Below, one piece after another: positions 1 through 7,239 of a stretch of DNA of 11,418 nucleotides (within the stretch, counting starts at the first letter, position 1; the number at the start of each line of letters is the position of its first letter). The position numbers and the translations under genes were made by a program. The notes beneath the pieces are model-generated. The model did not search any database and had not been told where the DNA came from. It saw only the letters and a list, made by a program, of their open reading frames with translations. Source of the DNA: Bacteroidales bacterium (GTDB lineage: Bacteria > Bacteroidota > Bacteroidia > Bacteroidales > JALTDM01); contig JALWKH010000344.1 of assembly GCA_026996635.1 (NCBI GenBank), positions 1-11,418 on the forward strand, given 5' to 3'.

Positions 1-137
1 TTGAGAAAAAAATAATAAAAAAAGAACGAATAACGGTATAATTTTTTTCATAACGGCTTTTTATTTTTTTACCGAAATAAATATACAACTTTTTGTTTAA
101 TTGTAATGGGAATTGATTTAAAAATTAAGTTAAAGGT

Positions 138-2960
138 TTAAGATATAAGCTTTTTCAGGTACTTCCCGGTAATTGAAGCAGGATTTGATGCAATGTCTTC
201 AGGTGTGCCTTCTGCCACAAGTTGTCCGCCGTGTATGCCGCCACCCGGACCTAAATCTATTACCCAATCGGCAGATTTTATTATGTCTAGATTGTGCTCA
301 ATTACGATTATTGTATTACCGTGATCTACAATGTAATTTATTACTTTCAGCAGTATTTGTATGTCTTCGAAATGAAGTCCTGTAGTAGGTTCGTCAAGTA
401 TGTAAAGGGTTTTACCGGTTGCTTTTTTCGACAGTTCGGCAGCGAGTTTTACCCTTTGTGCTTCACCGCCTGACAATGTAAGGGAAGATTGTCCTAATTG
501 CAAATAGCCTAGCCCGACATCTTGCAATACTTTAAGTTTATTGTAAATGGAAGGAATGTTTTCGAACACTTCGAGGGCTTTGTTTACTGTCATATTCAGC
601 ACATCGTTTATGTTGTAGCCGTGGTATGTGACTTTAAGCGTTTCGTCGTTATACCTTTTGCCGCGGCATACGGGACAAGTTACATAAACATCGGGCAAAA
701 AGTTCATTTCAATGGTTTTGGTGCCGGTACCTTTGCATTCTTCACACCTGCCGCCTTTTACATTGAATGAAAAACGGTTTGGTTTGAATCCACGGATTTT
801 GGCTTCCGGGAGTGATGCAAAGAGATTGCGTATATCGGTAAATACTCCTATGTAGGTTGCGGGATTTGACCGCGGCGAGTGTCCTATGGGGGATTGATCG
901 ACATTTATCACTTTGTTTATATGTTCGAGCCCTTCAATTTTGTCATATTCAAGCGGGAATGCCCGCGATTTATAAAGATGTTTTTTCAAGGCGGGATACA
1001 ATGTTTCGTTGATGAGCGAAGATTTACCGCTGCCGCTGACACCCGTAACGGCAATGAATTTTCCGAGTGGAATTCTTACATTGATGTTTTTAAGGTTGTG
1101 TCCTTTGGCACCGATTATTTTTATTTCTTTTCCGTTGCCTTCCCTTCGTGTTTCAGGAACGGGGATTTGTTTTTTCCCGTTTAGGTATTGTGCTGTTGTT
1201 GTGCCGGTTTTCAGGAAGTCCTTTGTGGGTAGTGCGGCAAGTATTTCGCCGCCGTGTTTCCCTGCACCCGGACCTATGTCAATGATGTAGTCTGCGTTAC
1301 GCATTATTTCTTCGTCGTGCTCCACTACGATAATTGTGTTTTTCAGGTCGCGAAGGCTTTTCAGCGAATTTATAAGCCTTTCGTTGTCTTGCTGGTGCAA
1401 ACCTATGCTTGGTTCGTCAAAGATGTAGAGCACATTTACAAGTTGCGATCCTATTTGTGTTGCAAGTCTGATTCGTTGGCTTTCGCCTCCCGATAGCGAG
1501 TATGAGGGGCGATTTAGTGACAAATAACCGAGGCCGACATCAAGAAGGAATTTTATACGCTTCTTTATTTCTTTCAGTGTGTCTCTTGCTATTTTTTGTT
1601 CGGCGGGAGTTAGTTTTCCGGGTAATTTTTCTGTCCATTCGTACAGTTTTTCCAAATCCATATTTGCAATGTCTGCTATGGACTTTCCGTCTATTTTGAA
1701 GTGGAGGCTTTCTTTTTTCAGCCTGCTTCCGTTGCAAACAGGGCAAGTTTTCTTTACAAAAAATTCTTCAATGAAAAGTTTTTTGCGGCTACCGGAATAT
1801 TTGTCCAAGTTGTTTTCTATGTATGGAATTACGCCGTCAAATGACAAATAGTAAGAAGAGATGCCGATAGGGGTATTTGTTAGTTTTACGGGTTCGGGAG
1901 ATCCGTAAAGAATTATATCTATAGCCTCTTCGGGAATGTCTTTTACCGGTGTGTCAAGTGTAAAGCCGTATTTTTTGCCTATGGCTTCAATTTGTAAGAA
2001 AATGAGTGAGTTTGAAAACTTACCGAGTGGTTTTATGGCACCTTTTCTTATGGACAAGTTTTTATCGGGAATAATTTTGTCCAAATCGGCTTCTATCACA
2101 TAACCTATACCGTGGCACTTGGGACAAGAACCTTGAGGCGAATTGAAAGAAAAACTGTATGGAGCGGGTTCGTCGTAAGAAATGCCTGTGTCGGGACAAA
2201 CATACTTTTTGCTGAAATATTCTCCGTCTTTTTGTCCGTCTTCTACTACCATCAATGTGTCTTTGCCTTGCTTCAGGGCGGTTTTTATCGATTCTTTTAT
2301 CCTTTTAGCGTTTTCTTCTTTTATCCTGATTTTGTCTATAACAAGTTCTATGAAGTGGGTTCTGTAGCGGTCAACTTGAAAGTTTCTTGATATTTCTTTT
2401 ATTTCACCGTCCACACGGGCGTACAAGTAACCGTTTGACAGAAAGCGGGAAAATAATTCTTTGTAGTGTCCTTTCCTTCCACGCACATAAGGTGCAAGCA
2501 AGAAAACTTTTTTGCCGTTGTATTTTTTCAATATCAGGTTAAAGATGTCATCATCGGTGTATCTTATCATTTCTTTGCCTGTGGTATAGGAGTAAGCCCT
2601 GCCGATGCGGGCATAGAGCAGGCGGAAAAAGTCGTAAATTTCAGTAATGGTGCCTACTGTGGACCGTGGATTTTTGGATACGGTTTTTTGTTCAATGGCA
2701 ATAACCGGACTTAATCCTTCGATGATATCTACATCGGGCCTTTTGTATGAACCGAGGAAATTGCGTGCATAAGCCGAAAAGGTTTCTATATAGCGGCGTT
2801 GTCCTTCGGCGTTTATTGTGTCAAAAGCCAGAGATGATTTACCGCTGCCGCTAACGCCTGTTATTACGGTAAATTTATGATGTGGAATTTCTACATTTAT
2901 ATTCTTCAGGTTGTGTTCCCTTGCTCCGATTATCTTAATATAAGATTGCTTTTGCTTCAT
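138..2960 (-). CDS. uvrA: UvrABC excinuclease subunit A (DNA damage recognition ATPase)
   Basis: UvrA is the cytosolic damage sensor of nucleotide excision repair. As a dimer it scans DNA, loads UvrB at lesions and leaves after ATP hydrolysis. The 940-residue protein has the full two-ABC-module layout: Walker A GVSGSGKSS at about 35-43 and again at 640-648, signatures LSGGESQR (489-496) and LSGGEAQR (829-836), and Walker B plus D-loop LYIFDEPSIGLH (511-522) and LYILDEPTTGLH (852-863). Zinc-module cysteines are C279/C282, C406/C409 and C739/C742/C762/C765. Around C255 the usual second Cys is Thr (CPDT), so the first zinc module has three visible Cys. The UvrB-binding region between about 120 and 250 is present, and the length matches canonical UvrA rather than a short paralogue. 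The start ATG lies 1 nt after the stop of the lytic transglycosylase gene (TGA-T-ATG), which suggests translational coupling as the last gene of that operon. No clear terminator was seen downstream. Confidence 0.98.
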   Translation of the reverse strand: MKQKQSYIKIIGAREHNLKNINVEIPHHKFTVITGVSGSGKSSLAFDTINAEGQRRYIETFSAYARNFLGSYKRPDVDIIEGLSPVIAIEQKTVSKNPRSTVGTITEIYDFFRLLYARIGRAYSYTTGKEMIRYTDDDIFNLILKKYNGKKVFLLAPYVRGRKGHYKELFSRFLSNGYLYARVDGEIKEISRNFQVDRYRTHFIELVIDKIRIKEENAKRIKESIKTALKQGKDTLMVVEDGQKDGEYFSKKYVCPDTGISYDEPAPYSFSFNSPQGSCPKCHGIGYVIEADLDKIIPDKNLSIRKGAIKPLGKFSNSLIFLQIEAIGKKYGFTLDTPVKDIPEEAIDIILYGSPEPVKLTNTPIGISSYYLSFDGVIPYIENNLDKYSGSRKKLFIEEFFVKKTCPVCNGSRLKKESLHFKIDGKSIADIANMDLEKLYEWTEKLPGKLTPAEQKIARDTLKEIKKRIKFLLDVGLGYLSLNRPSYSLSGGESQRIRLATQIGSQLVNVLYIFDEPSIGLHQQDNERLINSLKSLRDLKNTIIVVEHDEEIMRNADYIIDIGPGAGKHGGEILAALPTKDFLKTGTTTAQYLNGKKQIPVPETRREGNGKEIKIIGAKGHNLKNINVRIPLGKFIAVTGVSGSGKSSLINETLYPALKKHLYKSRAFPLEYDKIEGLEHINKVINVDQSPIGHSPRSNPATYIGVFTDIRNLFASLPEAKIRGFKPNRFSFNVKGGRCEECKGTGTKTIEMNFLPDVYVTCPVCRGKRYNDETLKVTYHGYNINDVLNMTVNKALEVFENIPSIYNKLKVLQDVGLGYLQLGQSSLTLSGGEAQRVKLAAELSKKATGKTLYILDEPTTGLHFEDIQILLKVINYIVDHGNTIIVIEHNLDIIKSADWVIDLGPGGGIHGGQLVAEGTPEDIASNPASITGKYLKKLIS

Positions 2961-2961
2961 A

Positions 2962-4050
2962 TCAATTCATCAACAGGCTGTCTTTGGTTAATGAAAGTGA
3001 ATCGGATGCAACGGTGTTGATTTCCGCGTTAGAAGACGAAGACGTTGTCGTGTCGTTGCTGTTTATCTTGATTTGTCGGTGCTTGTTTTCGGCGAAAAAC
3101 ATTCTGGTCTTAGGAATTTTTATTTCATAACCTATGCTGTCGGTTACAATGAGCTTGTCTGAAATAAGCCACGGATTCAGGTCTTTGAGCACTTTCAAGT
3201 TTGTACCCATTTGGTGTGCAAAAGCAGATAAATCTTGAATGGACGAATCAACTTTTACGATTTTGTAAGCAGGGTAGTGGTATAAGTCTTTTTTACGGAA
3301 GTGAAATCCGAACTTTTCGGGGTTTTCAAGAATGTATTTTATTGCTAACACACGGTAAACATATCTTGCGGTTTCTTTGTTGAGGTGTAGGTTGTAGTAA
3401 GATGTTTCGCCTTGTTTTTCCATTGATTTTTTCAATGCACCCATTCCTACATTGTACGACGCTGCAGCAAGAGTCCAGTTGTCAAAAACCTTGTAGGCAT
3501 CTTTCAGGTATTTGCAAGCCGCTTCGGTTGATTTTTCAAGGTTGTAACGCTCATCTACATACTTGTTAATGCGCAATCCGTATTTTTTTGCGGTTGGTTC
3601 CAACAGTTGCCAATAACCTTTTGCTCCTGCAGGTGAAACGGCATTGGTAAGGCCGCTTTCGGCAAGTGCAAGGTATTTAAAATCATCGGGCACACCGTTT
3701 TTTTTCAAGATTTTTTCAATTATGGGAAAATACTTGTTTGCCCTTTTTATGAAAAGCATTGTTTGGGATTGCCAATAAGTATTTACCAAAAATTCACGGT
3801 CGAGGCTTTCAAACACATCGTAGTATTCGAGAGGTACTTCTTCGCCTGCAAACACTAATTTATCCGGTAACGGAACTGCATAAATAGAGTAGTTTTCGTT
3901 AAATTCTTTCTTAAACTCCTTATCGTCTGTACTGAGGTCGGTTTTGGCGAAAACTATGTATTTCCACACTATCCCTATCAGAAGAATAATTACTACGGAT
4001 AATGCAAATTTGAATATAAATTCCAGTGAATTAAGCATTTTTGCTTTCAT
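2962..4050 (-). CDS. membrane-anchored lytic murein transglycosylase (SLT/MltD-like)
   Basis: Predicted to cleave the MurNAc-GlcNAc bond of peptidoglycan with formation of 1,6-anhydroMurNAc, acting in the periplasm. With the ATG at 4050 the protein has 362 residues. There is a short basic N-terminus and one membrane segment at about 13-33, which could be an uncleaved anchor. A goose-lysozyme-like SLT domain follows at about 105-245, with the catalytic Glu at 131 in ALAESGL, then AGAKGYWQLLEPTAKKYGL (142-159) and the ASYNVGMGAL motif (198-206). Residues 260-315 resemble a degenerate LysM-type peptidoglycan-binding module. The tail is low-complexity Ser/Thr (334-340). An in-frame ATG at 4125 would add 25 aromatic-rich residues that lie wholly inside the upstream gene, so I prefer 4050, which still overlaps that gene by 20 nt. 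ATG at 4038 is another option. MltD is the nearest named relative, but orthology is not shown. Confidence 0.9.
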   Translation of the reverse strand: MKAKMLNSLEFIFKFALSVVIILLIGIVWKYIVFAKTDLSTDDKEFKKEFNENYSIYAVPLPDKLVFAGEEVPLEYYDVFESLDREFLVNTYWQSQTMLFIKRANKYFPIIEKILKKNGVPDDFKYLALAESGLTNAVSPAGAKGYWQLLEPTAKKYGLRINKYVDERYNLEKSTEAACKYLKDAYKVFDNWTLAAASYNVGMGALKKSMEKQGETSYYNLHLNKETARYVYRVLAIKYILENPEKFGFHFRKKDLYHYPAYKIVKVDSSIQDLSAFAHQMGTNLKVLKDLNPWLISDKLIVTDSIGYEIKIPKTRMFFAENKHRQIKINSNDTTTSSSSNAEINTVASDSLSLTKDSLLMN

Positions 4051-5086
4051 TGTGTTTAATTTTTGTGTTAATGTAAAGAGAAAGAAAAACAACCAGGACG
4101 AATGCCAATAGCAAAAAGCGTGCAAAATTGCTTGGTGTCCACATTTTTGTCAGAATAGCAACCGAAATTGCCGTTGAAAAGAACGATATGATTAAGAAAA
4201 TTATTGCAACCGTTTGTTCTGTTAAACCTGCATAGACCAAATTATGAGTGGTGTGGTTTCTATCTCCTTTAAAAGGCGAAACACCCTTGAGCAGTCTGTT
4301 TATCGTAACTGTTGTTGTGTCCGTCAGCGGCAGAATGAACATAAGTGCTATTGCCAAAACAGTGTCAATTTTGCTGACACTGGGTGCAAAATTATGATTC
4401 CACACGAAAAAGATTCCGGATCCTGCCAATAAAGCTCCGAGAAATTGGCTGCCATTGTCTCCCATATACATTTTGGAAGGATGCCAATTTACATTAAGGA
4501 ATGCTATTAGTGCCGGTAACACTACGTATGGGATTATGCCATATTCAAAATTTCCCGTTATTATGGAAATAAATGTAATGCCTGCGATAATGGTAAGTGA
4601 AACGGATGTTGTTATGGCGTCCATATTGTCGAGCATATTTATGGAATTCATTATGCCAACTACCCAAATAATGGTTGTAAAATAATTAAGCCATTGATTT
4701 TCAAAAAAGTGTATGTAATACCCTGAAAAAATAAAACTTAATGAAATAATGAATTGTACGATGAATTTAAAATAAGGGCTGGTGTTCAACAGGTCGTCGG
4801 CAAGTCCCATAATAAATCCGGCCGTAACAGAAAAAAACAAGACAATGTTAAATACATTGAAAAAATCATATTCGTCTGATAACCAAGCTACGGAAACAAA
4901 AAGTCCCGTGAGCATAACAAAATAAAAAGTAACACCCCCGAGTATCGGTTTTGACTGTGAAGCCCAGCGGGGAAGCGATGTTATTTGTTTTTTCAGTCCG
5001 ATTTTATTGGACCTTTTGTAAAGAAATTGGCTAACCAGATACCCAATTATAAAAAGTAATATGAAAATGACTGTTTCGGGAAGCAT
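4031..5086 (-). CDS. polyprenol-phosphate glycosyl-1-phosphate transferase (WecA/TagO/MraY family)
   Basis: An integral membrane enzyme predicted to transfer a sugar-1-phosphate, probably GlcNAc-1-P from UDP-GlcNAc, to undecaprenyl phosphate. This is the first step in making a lipid-linked surface polysaccharide. The 351 residues form about ten hydrophobic segments. Family motifs are visible: PILGG (47-51), the Mg-binding GLADD (94-98), N-x-x-N-x-x-D-x-x-D at 147-156 (NSINMLDNMD, with D153 and D156), MGDNGSQFLG (208-217), and DRNHTTH (275-281), which corresponds to the H-x-H loop of WecA-type enzymes. The DNMDAI version replaces the commoner DGLDGL. MraY itself is less likely because it is usually encoded in the mur/fts cluster and has a different loop. 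The 3' end overlaps the lytic transglycosylase gene by 20 nt, which points to coupled translation and a joint envelope role. The donor sugar cannot be told from sequence. Confidence 0.9.
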   Translation of the reverse strand: MLPETVIFILLFIIGYLVSQFLYKRSNKIGLKKQITSLPRWASQSKPILGGVTFYFVMLTGLFVSVAWLSDEYDFFNVFNIVLFFSVTAGFIMGLADDLLNTSPYFKFIVQFIISLSFIFSGYYIHFFENQWLNYFTTIIWVVGIMNSINMLDNMDAITTSVSLTIIAGITFISIITGNFEYGIIPYVVLPALIAFLNVNWHPSKMYMGDNGSQFLGALLAGSGIFFVWNHNFAPSVSKIDTVLAIALMFILPLTDTTTVTINRLLKGVSPFKGDRNHTTHNLVYAGLTEQTVAIIFLIISFFSTAISVAILTKMWTPSNFARFLLLAFVLVVFLSLYINTKIKHNESKNA

Positions 5087-5170
5087 ATTTCCAAATAAAA
5101 ATACTGCCTAAAAAAGCCGGTACGACTTTAATAGACAGTAAATTAAAGGATAAATTATTACAGGAAGGTA

Positions 5171-5326
5171 TTATTTAACAGTATATTCGTCGGAAACTGT
5201 TAGTCTTTTCCTTCCTTTAGCTCTTCTACGTGCCAATACTTTTCTTCCGTTCTTGGTAGCCATTCTCGATCTGAAACCGTGTTTATTTTTTCTTTTCCTG
5301 TTTGACGGTTGAAATGTCCTTTTCAT
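5171..5326 (-). CDS. rpmH: 50S ribosomal protein L34
   Basis: A 51-residue, very basic protein starting [19 protein letters not shown] and continuing with the L34 hallmarks [24 protein letters not shown]34 binds 23S rRNA domains in the large subunit. The N-terminal consensus MKRT(F/Y)QPS and the length (usual range 44-52) leave little doubt. The C-terminal extension TVSDEYTVK is slightly longer than in Escherichia coli. The ATG at 5326 is 20 nt downstream of a TATCTTTG promoter box. The usual neighbour rnpA does not follow. Instead the sugar-1-phosphate transferase gene begins 84 nt downstream on the same strand with no obvious terminator in between, so read-through into that block is plausible. 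Confidence 0.97.
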   Translation of the reverse strand: MKRTFQPSNRKRKNKHGFRSRMATKNGRKVLARRRAKGRKRLTVSDEYTVK

Positions 5327-5346
5327 ATCTCAAAAATTTGGAAGTG

Positions 5347-5354
5347 CAAAGATA
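5347..5354 (-). promoter_or_regulatory. Bacteroidota-type -7 promoter box for rpmH
   Basis: Read on the minus strand the bases are TATCTTTG, a perfect match to the Bacteroidota housekeeping sigma consensus TAnnTTTG. The box ends about 20 nt before the rpmH ATG, leaving a short leader. I see no TTTG/TTG -33 element at the expected 19-21 nt upstream, only AT-rich sequence. This is common for the group because the -33 box is weakly conserved. Confidence 0.7.
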
Positions 5355-5399
5355 ATACTTTTTCGTTTTATCGATTTATTTTCTAAAAAAGTTTTTTGG

Positions 5400-5437
5400 T
5401 AAAATAAAAAAGCACCTCCCGGGTTCGGAGGTGCTTT
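5400..5437 (-). terminator. intrinsic terminator of the hydCBA operon
   Basis: A perfect 11-bp inverted repeat, AAAGCACCTCC (5409-5419) and GGAGGTGCTTT (5427-5437), encloses a 7-nt loop. On the minus strand the hairpin is followed by a T-rich run (TTTTTTATTTT). It starts 9 nt after the hydA stop codon. It lies about 45 nt upstream of the rpmH promoter box, so it should insulate rpmH from hydrogenase transcription. On the plus strand the run after the hairpin is not T-rich, so the terminator appears unidirectional. Confidence 0.93.
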
Positions 5438-5446
5438 GTATGAAGA

Positions 5447-7222
5447 TTAGTACCGGTTTCGCTTGGTGTAATGTGTGTGTAGTAATTTATGTGATTTTTC
5501 GCCGAGAGGTTTTTTCAGGAACTCTTCGTAAACCTGTTTGATTTCCGGATTTTCGTGTGATTTGCGGATAGGTTTGCCGGCATCTTCCCTGTAAATAGCC
5601 TCAATACGCTTCATTCTTATTTCGTCGTTAGTCGGTATTGGTTGTCCTCCGCCTCCTATACAACCGCCGGGACAAGCCATAATTTCAACAAACAAATACG
5701 GAGACTTACCTTCTTTTATTTGATCCATTATTTTTCTTGCATTTCTAAGCCCGTGTGCTACGGCTACTTTAACTTCTGCCCCTTCCAAGAATGAATATTC
5801 GGACTTGCAGTTTTCAAATTTTATTGTAGCTTCCTTTACACCATCAAGACCTCTTACCGGTTGTATATCCAAATGACGGAACGGTACTTCTCGACCTGTT
5901 ATAATTTCATAAACCGTACGAAGGGCAGCTTCCATTACGCCACCAGTTGCACCGAATATAACACCTGCTCCGGAACTTTCACCCATGATGGAATCAAAGT
6001 CTTCTTCGGGAAGTTTTGTCAGGTCAATGCCTGCTTGTTTTATCATTTTTGCCAGCTCGCGAGTAGTGAGACCTGCATCAATGTCTTGATAACCACTTGA
6101 TTTCATTTCGGGGCGGTTGGCTTCAAACTTTTTGGCAGTACAAGGCATGATTGATACCGACACAATTTTTGCCGGGTCAATGCCTTTCTTTTCGGCATAA
6201 TATGTTTTTGCCAGTGCACCGAACATTTGTTGAGGTGATTTACATGTAGAAAGGTGGTCAAGCAAATCGGGGTACATATGTTCAATAAATTTTACCCAAC
6301 CTGGAGAGCAAGATGTAATCATTGGCAATGCAACTTCTTCTCCGTCAACGAATTTCTTTTTCAGCCTTTGGATAAATTCATTCCCTTCTTCTATAATAGT
6401 TAGGTCGGCTGCAAAATCCGTATCAAGTACGGAATCGAATCCCAGTCTTCTGAGTGCTGCTGCCATTTGTCCGGTAACAATAGTTCCGGGTTCAAGTCCG
6501 AACGGTTCCCCGAGTGCTACTCTAACCGAAGGAGCCGTATTTACAACTACGTGTTTGTCGGGATCTTCTATGGCTTCCCATATTTCGTCGTAGTATGTCC
6601 GTTCGGTAAGTGCACCTGTTGGGCAGTGAACAACACATTGTCCGCAATTTGTACAAACCACCTCGCCGAAAGTTTTTTCCATAAAGGTTGTAATCATCAT
6701 ATCTTTGCCTTTAAAGGCTGCACTTAAGGCATTTACGCCTTGTATTTCCGCACAAGTCCTAACACACCTTTGGCACCTTATACATTTTGACGGGTCGTAC
6801 CGTAATGCTGTAGATTTGTCTATACGGTGTTCTCTTTCGTGTGCCAAATCAATAAACATTTCATCGTCGTGATAGTATTCTTCCGCTAAGTTTTGAAGTT
6901 CGCAATTGCCGTTTTTGTAACACAAAGTACATTCTTCGGCATGTTCGCTCAAGAGCAATTGTGTAATTACATTTCTGGCATTACGAACTTTGGCGGAGTG
7001 TGTAAATACTTCCATGCCGTTTTCGGCAGGTGTGGCACAAGATGCTTCAAGTCGGGGTCTTCCTTTGATTTCCACCACACAAACACGGCAATTACCTGCT
7101 ACACACAAATCTTCGTGGTGGCAAAGAGTAGGAATTTCCACGCCGATTTTTTTTGCGGCTTCCAGTATTGTGGTACCTTCAGGTACTTCAACTTGTGTAT
7201 TATTTATTTTTAATGTTATCAT
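5447..7222 (-). CDS. hydA: NAD(H)-linked [FeFe]-hydrogenase catalytic subunit HydA (HndD-like)
   Basis: Catalytic subunit of a group A3 type cytosolic hydrogenase (H2 = 2H+ + 2e-). The 591 residues read, in order: plant-type [2Fe-2S] domain with C34, C45, C48 and C62; His-ligated [4Fe-4S] motif H94-x3-C98-x2-C101-x5-C107; two ferredoxin-type [4Fe-4S] motifs, C147/150/153/157 and C190/193/196/200; the H-cluster domain from about 225; and a small-subunit-like C-terminal domain at about 533-585. H-cluster motifs are TSCSPGW (303-309), MPCTAKKFEA (359-368) and E-I-M-A-C-P-G-G-C-I-G-G-G-G-Q-P (513-528), giving C305, C361, C517 and C521. The first motif differs from the usual TSCCPxW by Ser at 306. 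Length and layout match HndD. The extra C-terminal [2Fe-2S] domain of the Thermotoga enzyme is absent. It is the last gene of hydCBA, 17 nt after hydB, and is followed by a strong terminator. No hydEFG maturation genes are in the window. Confidence 0.95.
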   Translation of the reverse strand: MITLKINNTQVEVPEGTTILEAAKKIGVEIPTLCHHEDLCVAGNCRVCVVEIKGRPRLEASCATPAENGMEVFTHSAKVRNARNVITQLLLSEHAEECTLCYKNGNCELQNLAEEYYHDDEMFIDLAHEREHRIDKSTALRYDPSKCIRCQRCVRTCAEIQGVNALSAAFKGKDMMITTFMEKTFGEVVCTNCGQCVVHCPTGALTERTYYDEIWEAIEDPDKHVVVNTAPSVRVALGEPFGLEPGTIVTGQMAAALRRLGFDSVLDTDFAADLTIIEEGNEFIQRLKKKFVDGEEVALPMITSCSPGWVKFIEHMYPDLLDHLSTCKSPQQMFGALAKTYYAEKKGIDPAKIVSVSIMPCTAKKFEANRPEMKSSGYQDIDAGLTTRELAKMIKQAGIDLTKLPEEDFDSIMGESSGAGVIFGATGGVMEAALRTVYEIITGREVPFRHLDIQPVRGLDGVKEATIKFENCKSEYSFLEGAEVKVAVAHGLRNARKIMDQIKEGKSPYLFVEIMACPGGCIGGGGQPIPTNDEIRMKRIEAIYREDAGKPIRKSHENPEIKQVYEEFLKKPLGEKSHKLLHTHYTKRNRY

Positions 7223-7239
7223 GGCAAAATTTTTTTCAG

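Noticed and set aside
1..137. T-rich stretches and repeated TAACGG downstream of uvrA as a possible terminator or regulatory repeat.
   Set aside because: Only short imperfect pairings (CGGTA/TACCG across more than 30 nt) exist, with no compact GC stem. I see no supportable feature in this flank.
173..1851. Several plus-strand ORFs of 60-101 codons opposite uvrA.
   Set aside because: They lie antisense to strongly conserved uvrA motifs, resemble no known family and are expected shadows of its codon use.
4051..4125. Extended start of the lytic transglycosylase at 4125.
   Set aside because: The extra 25 residues are an out-of-frame reading of the upstream transferase gene, and they would put an odd aromatic-rich segment before the membrane anchor.
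5110..5160. CTTTAAT/ATTAAAG inverted repeat between rpmH and the transferase gene as a terminator.
   Set aside because: The 7-bp stem is all A/T except one pair and is not followed by a T-run on the minus strand, so it is unlikely to terminate.
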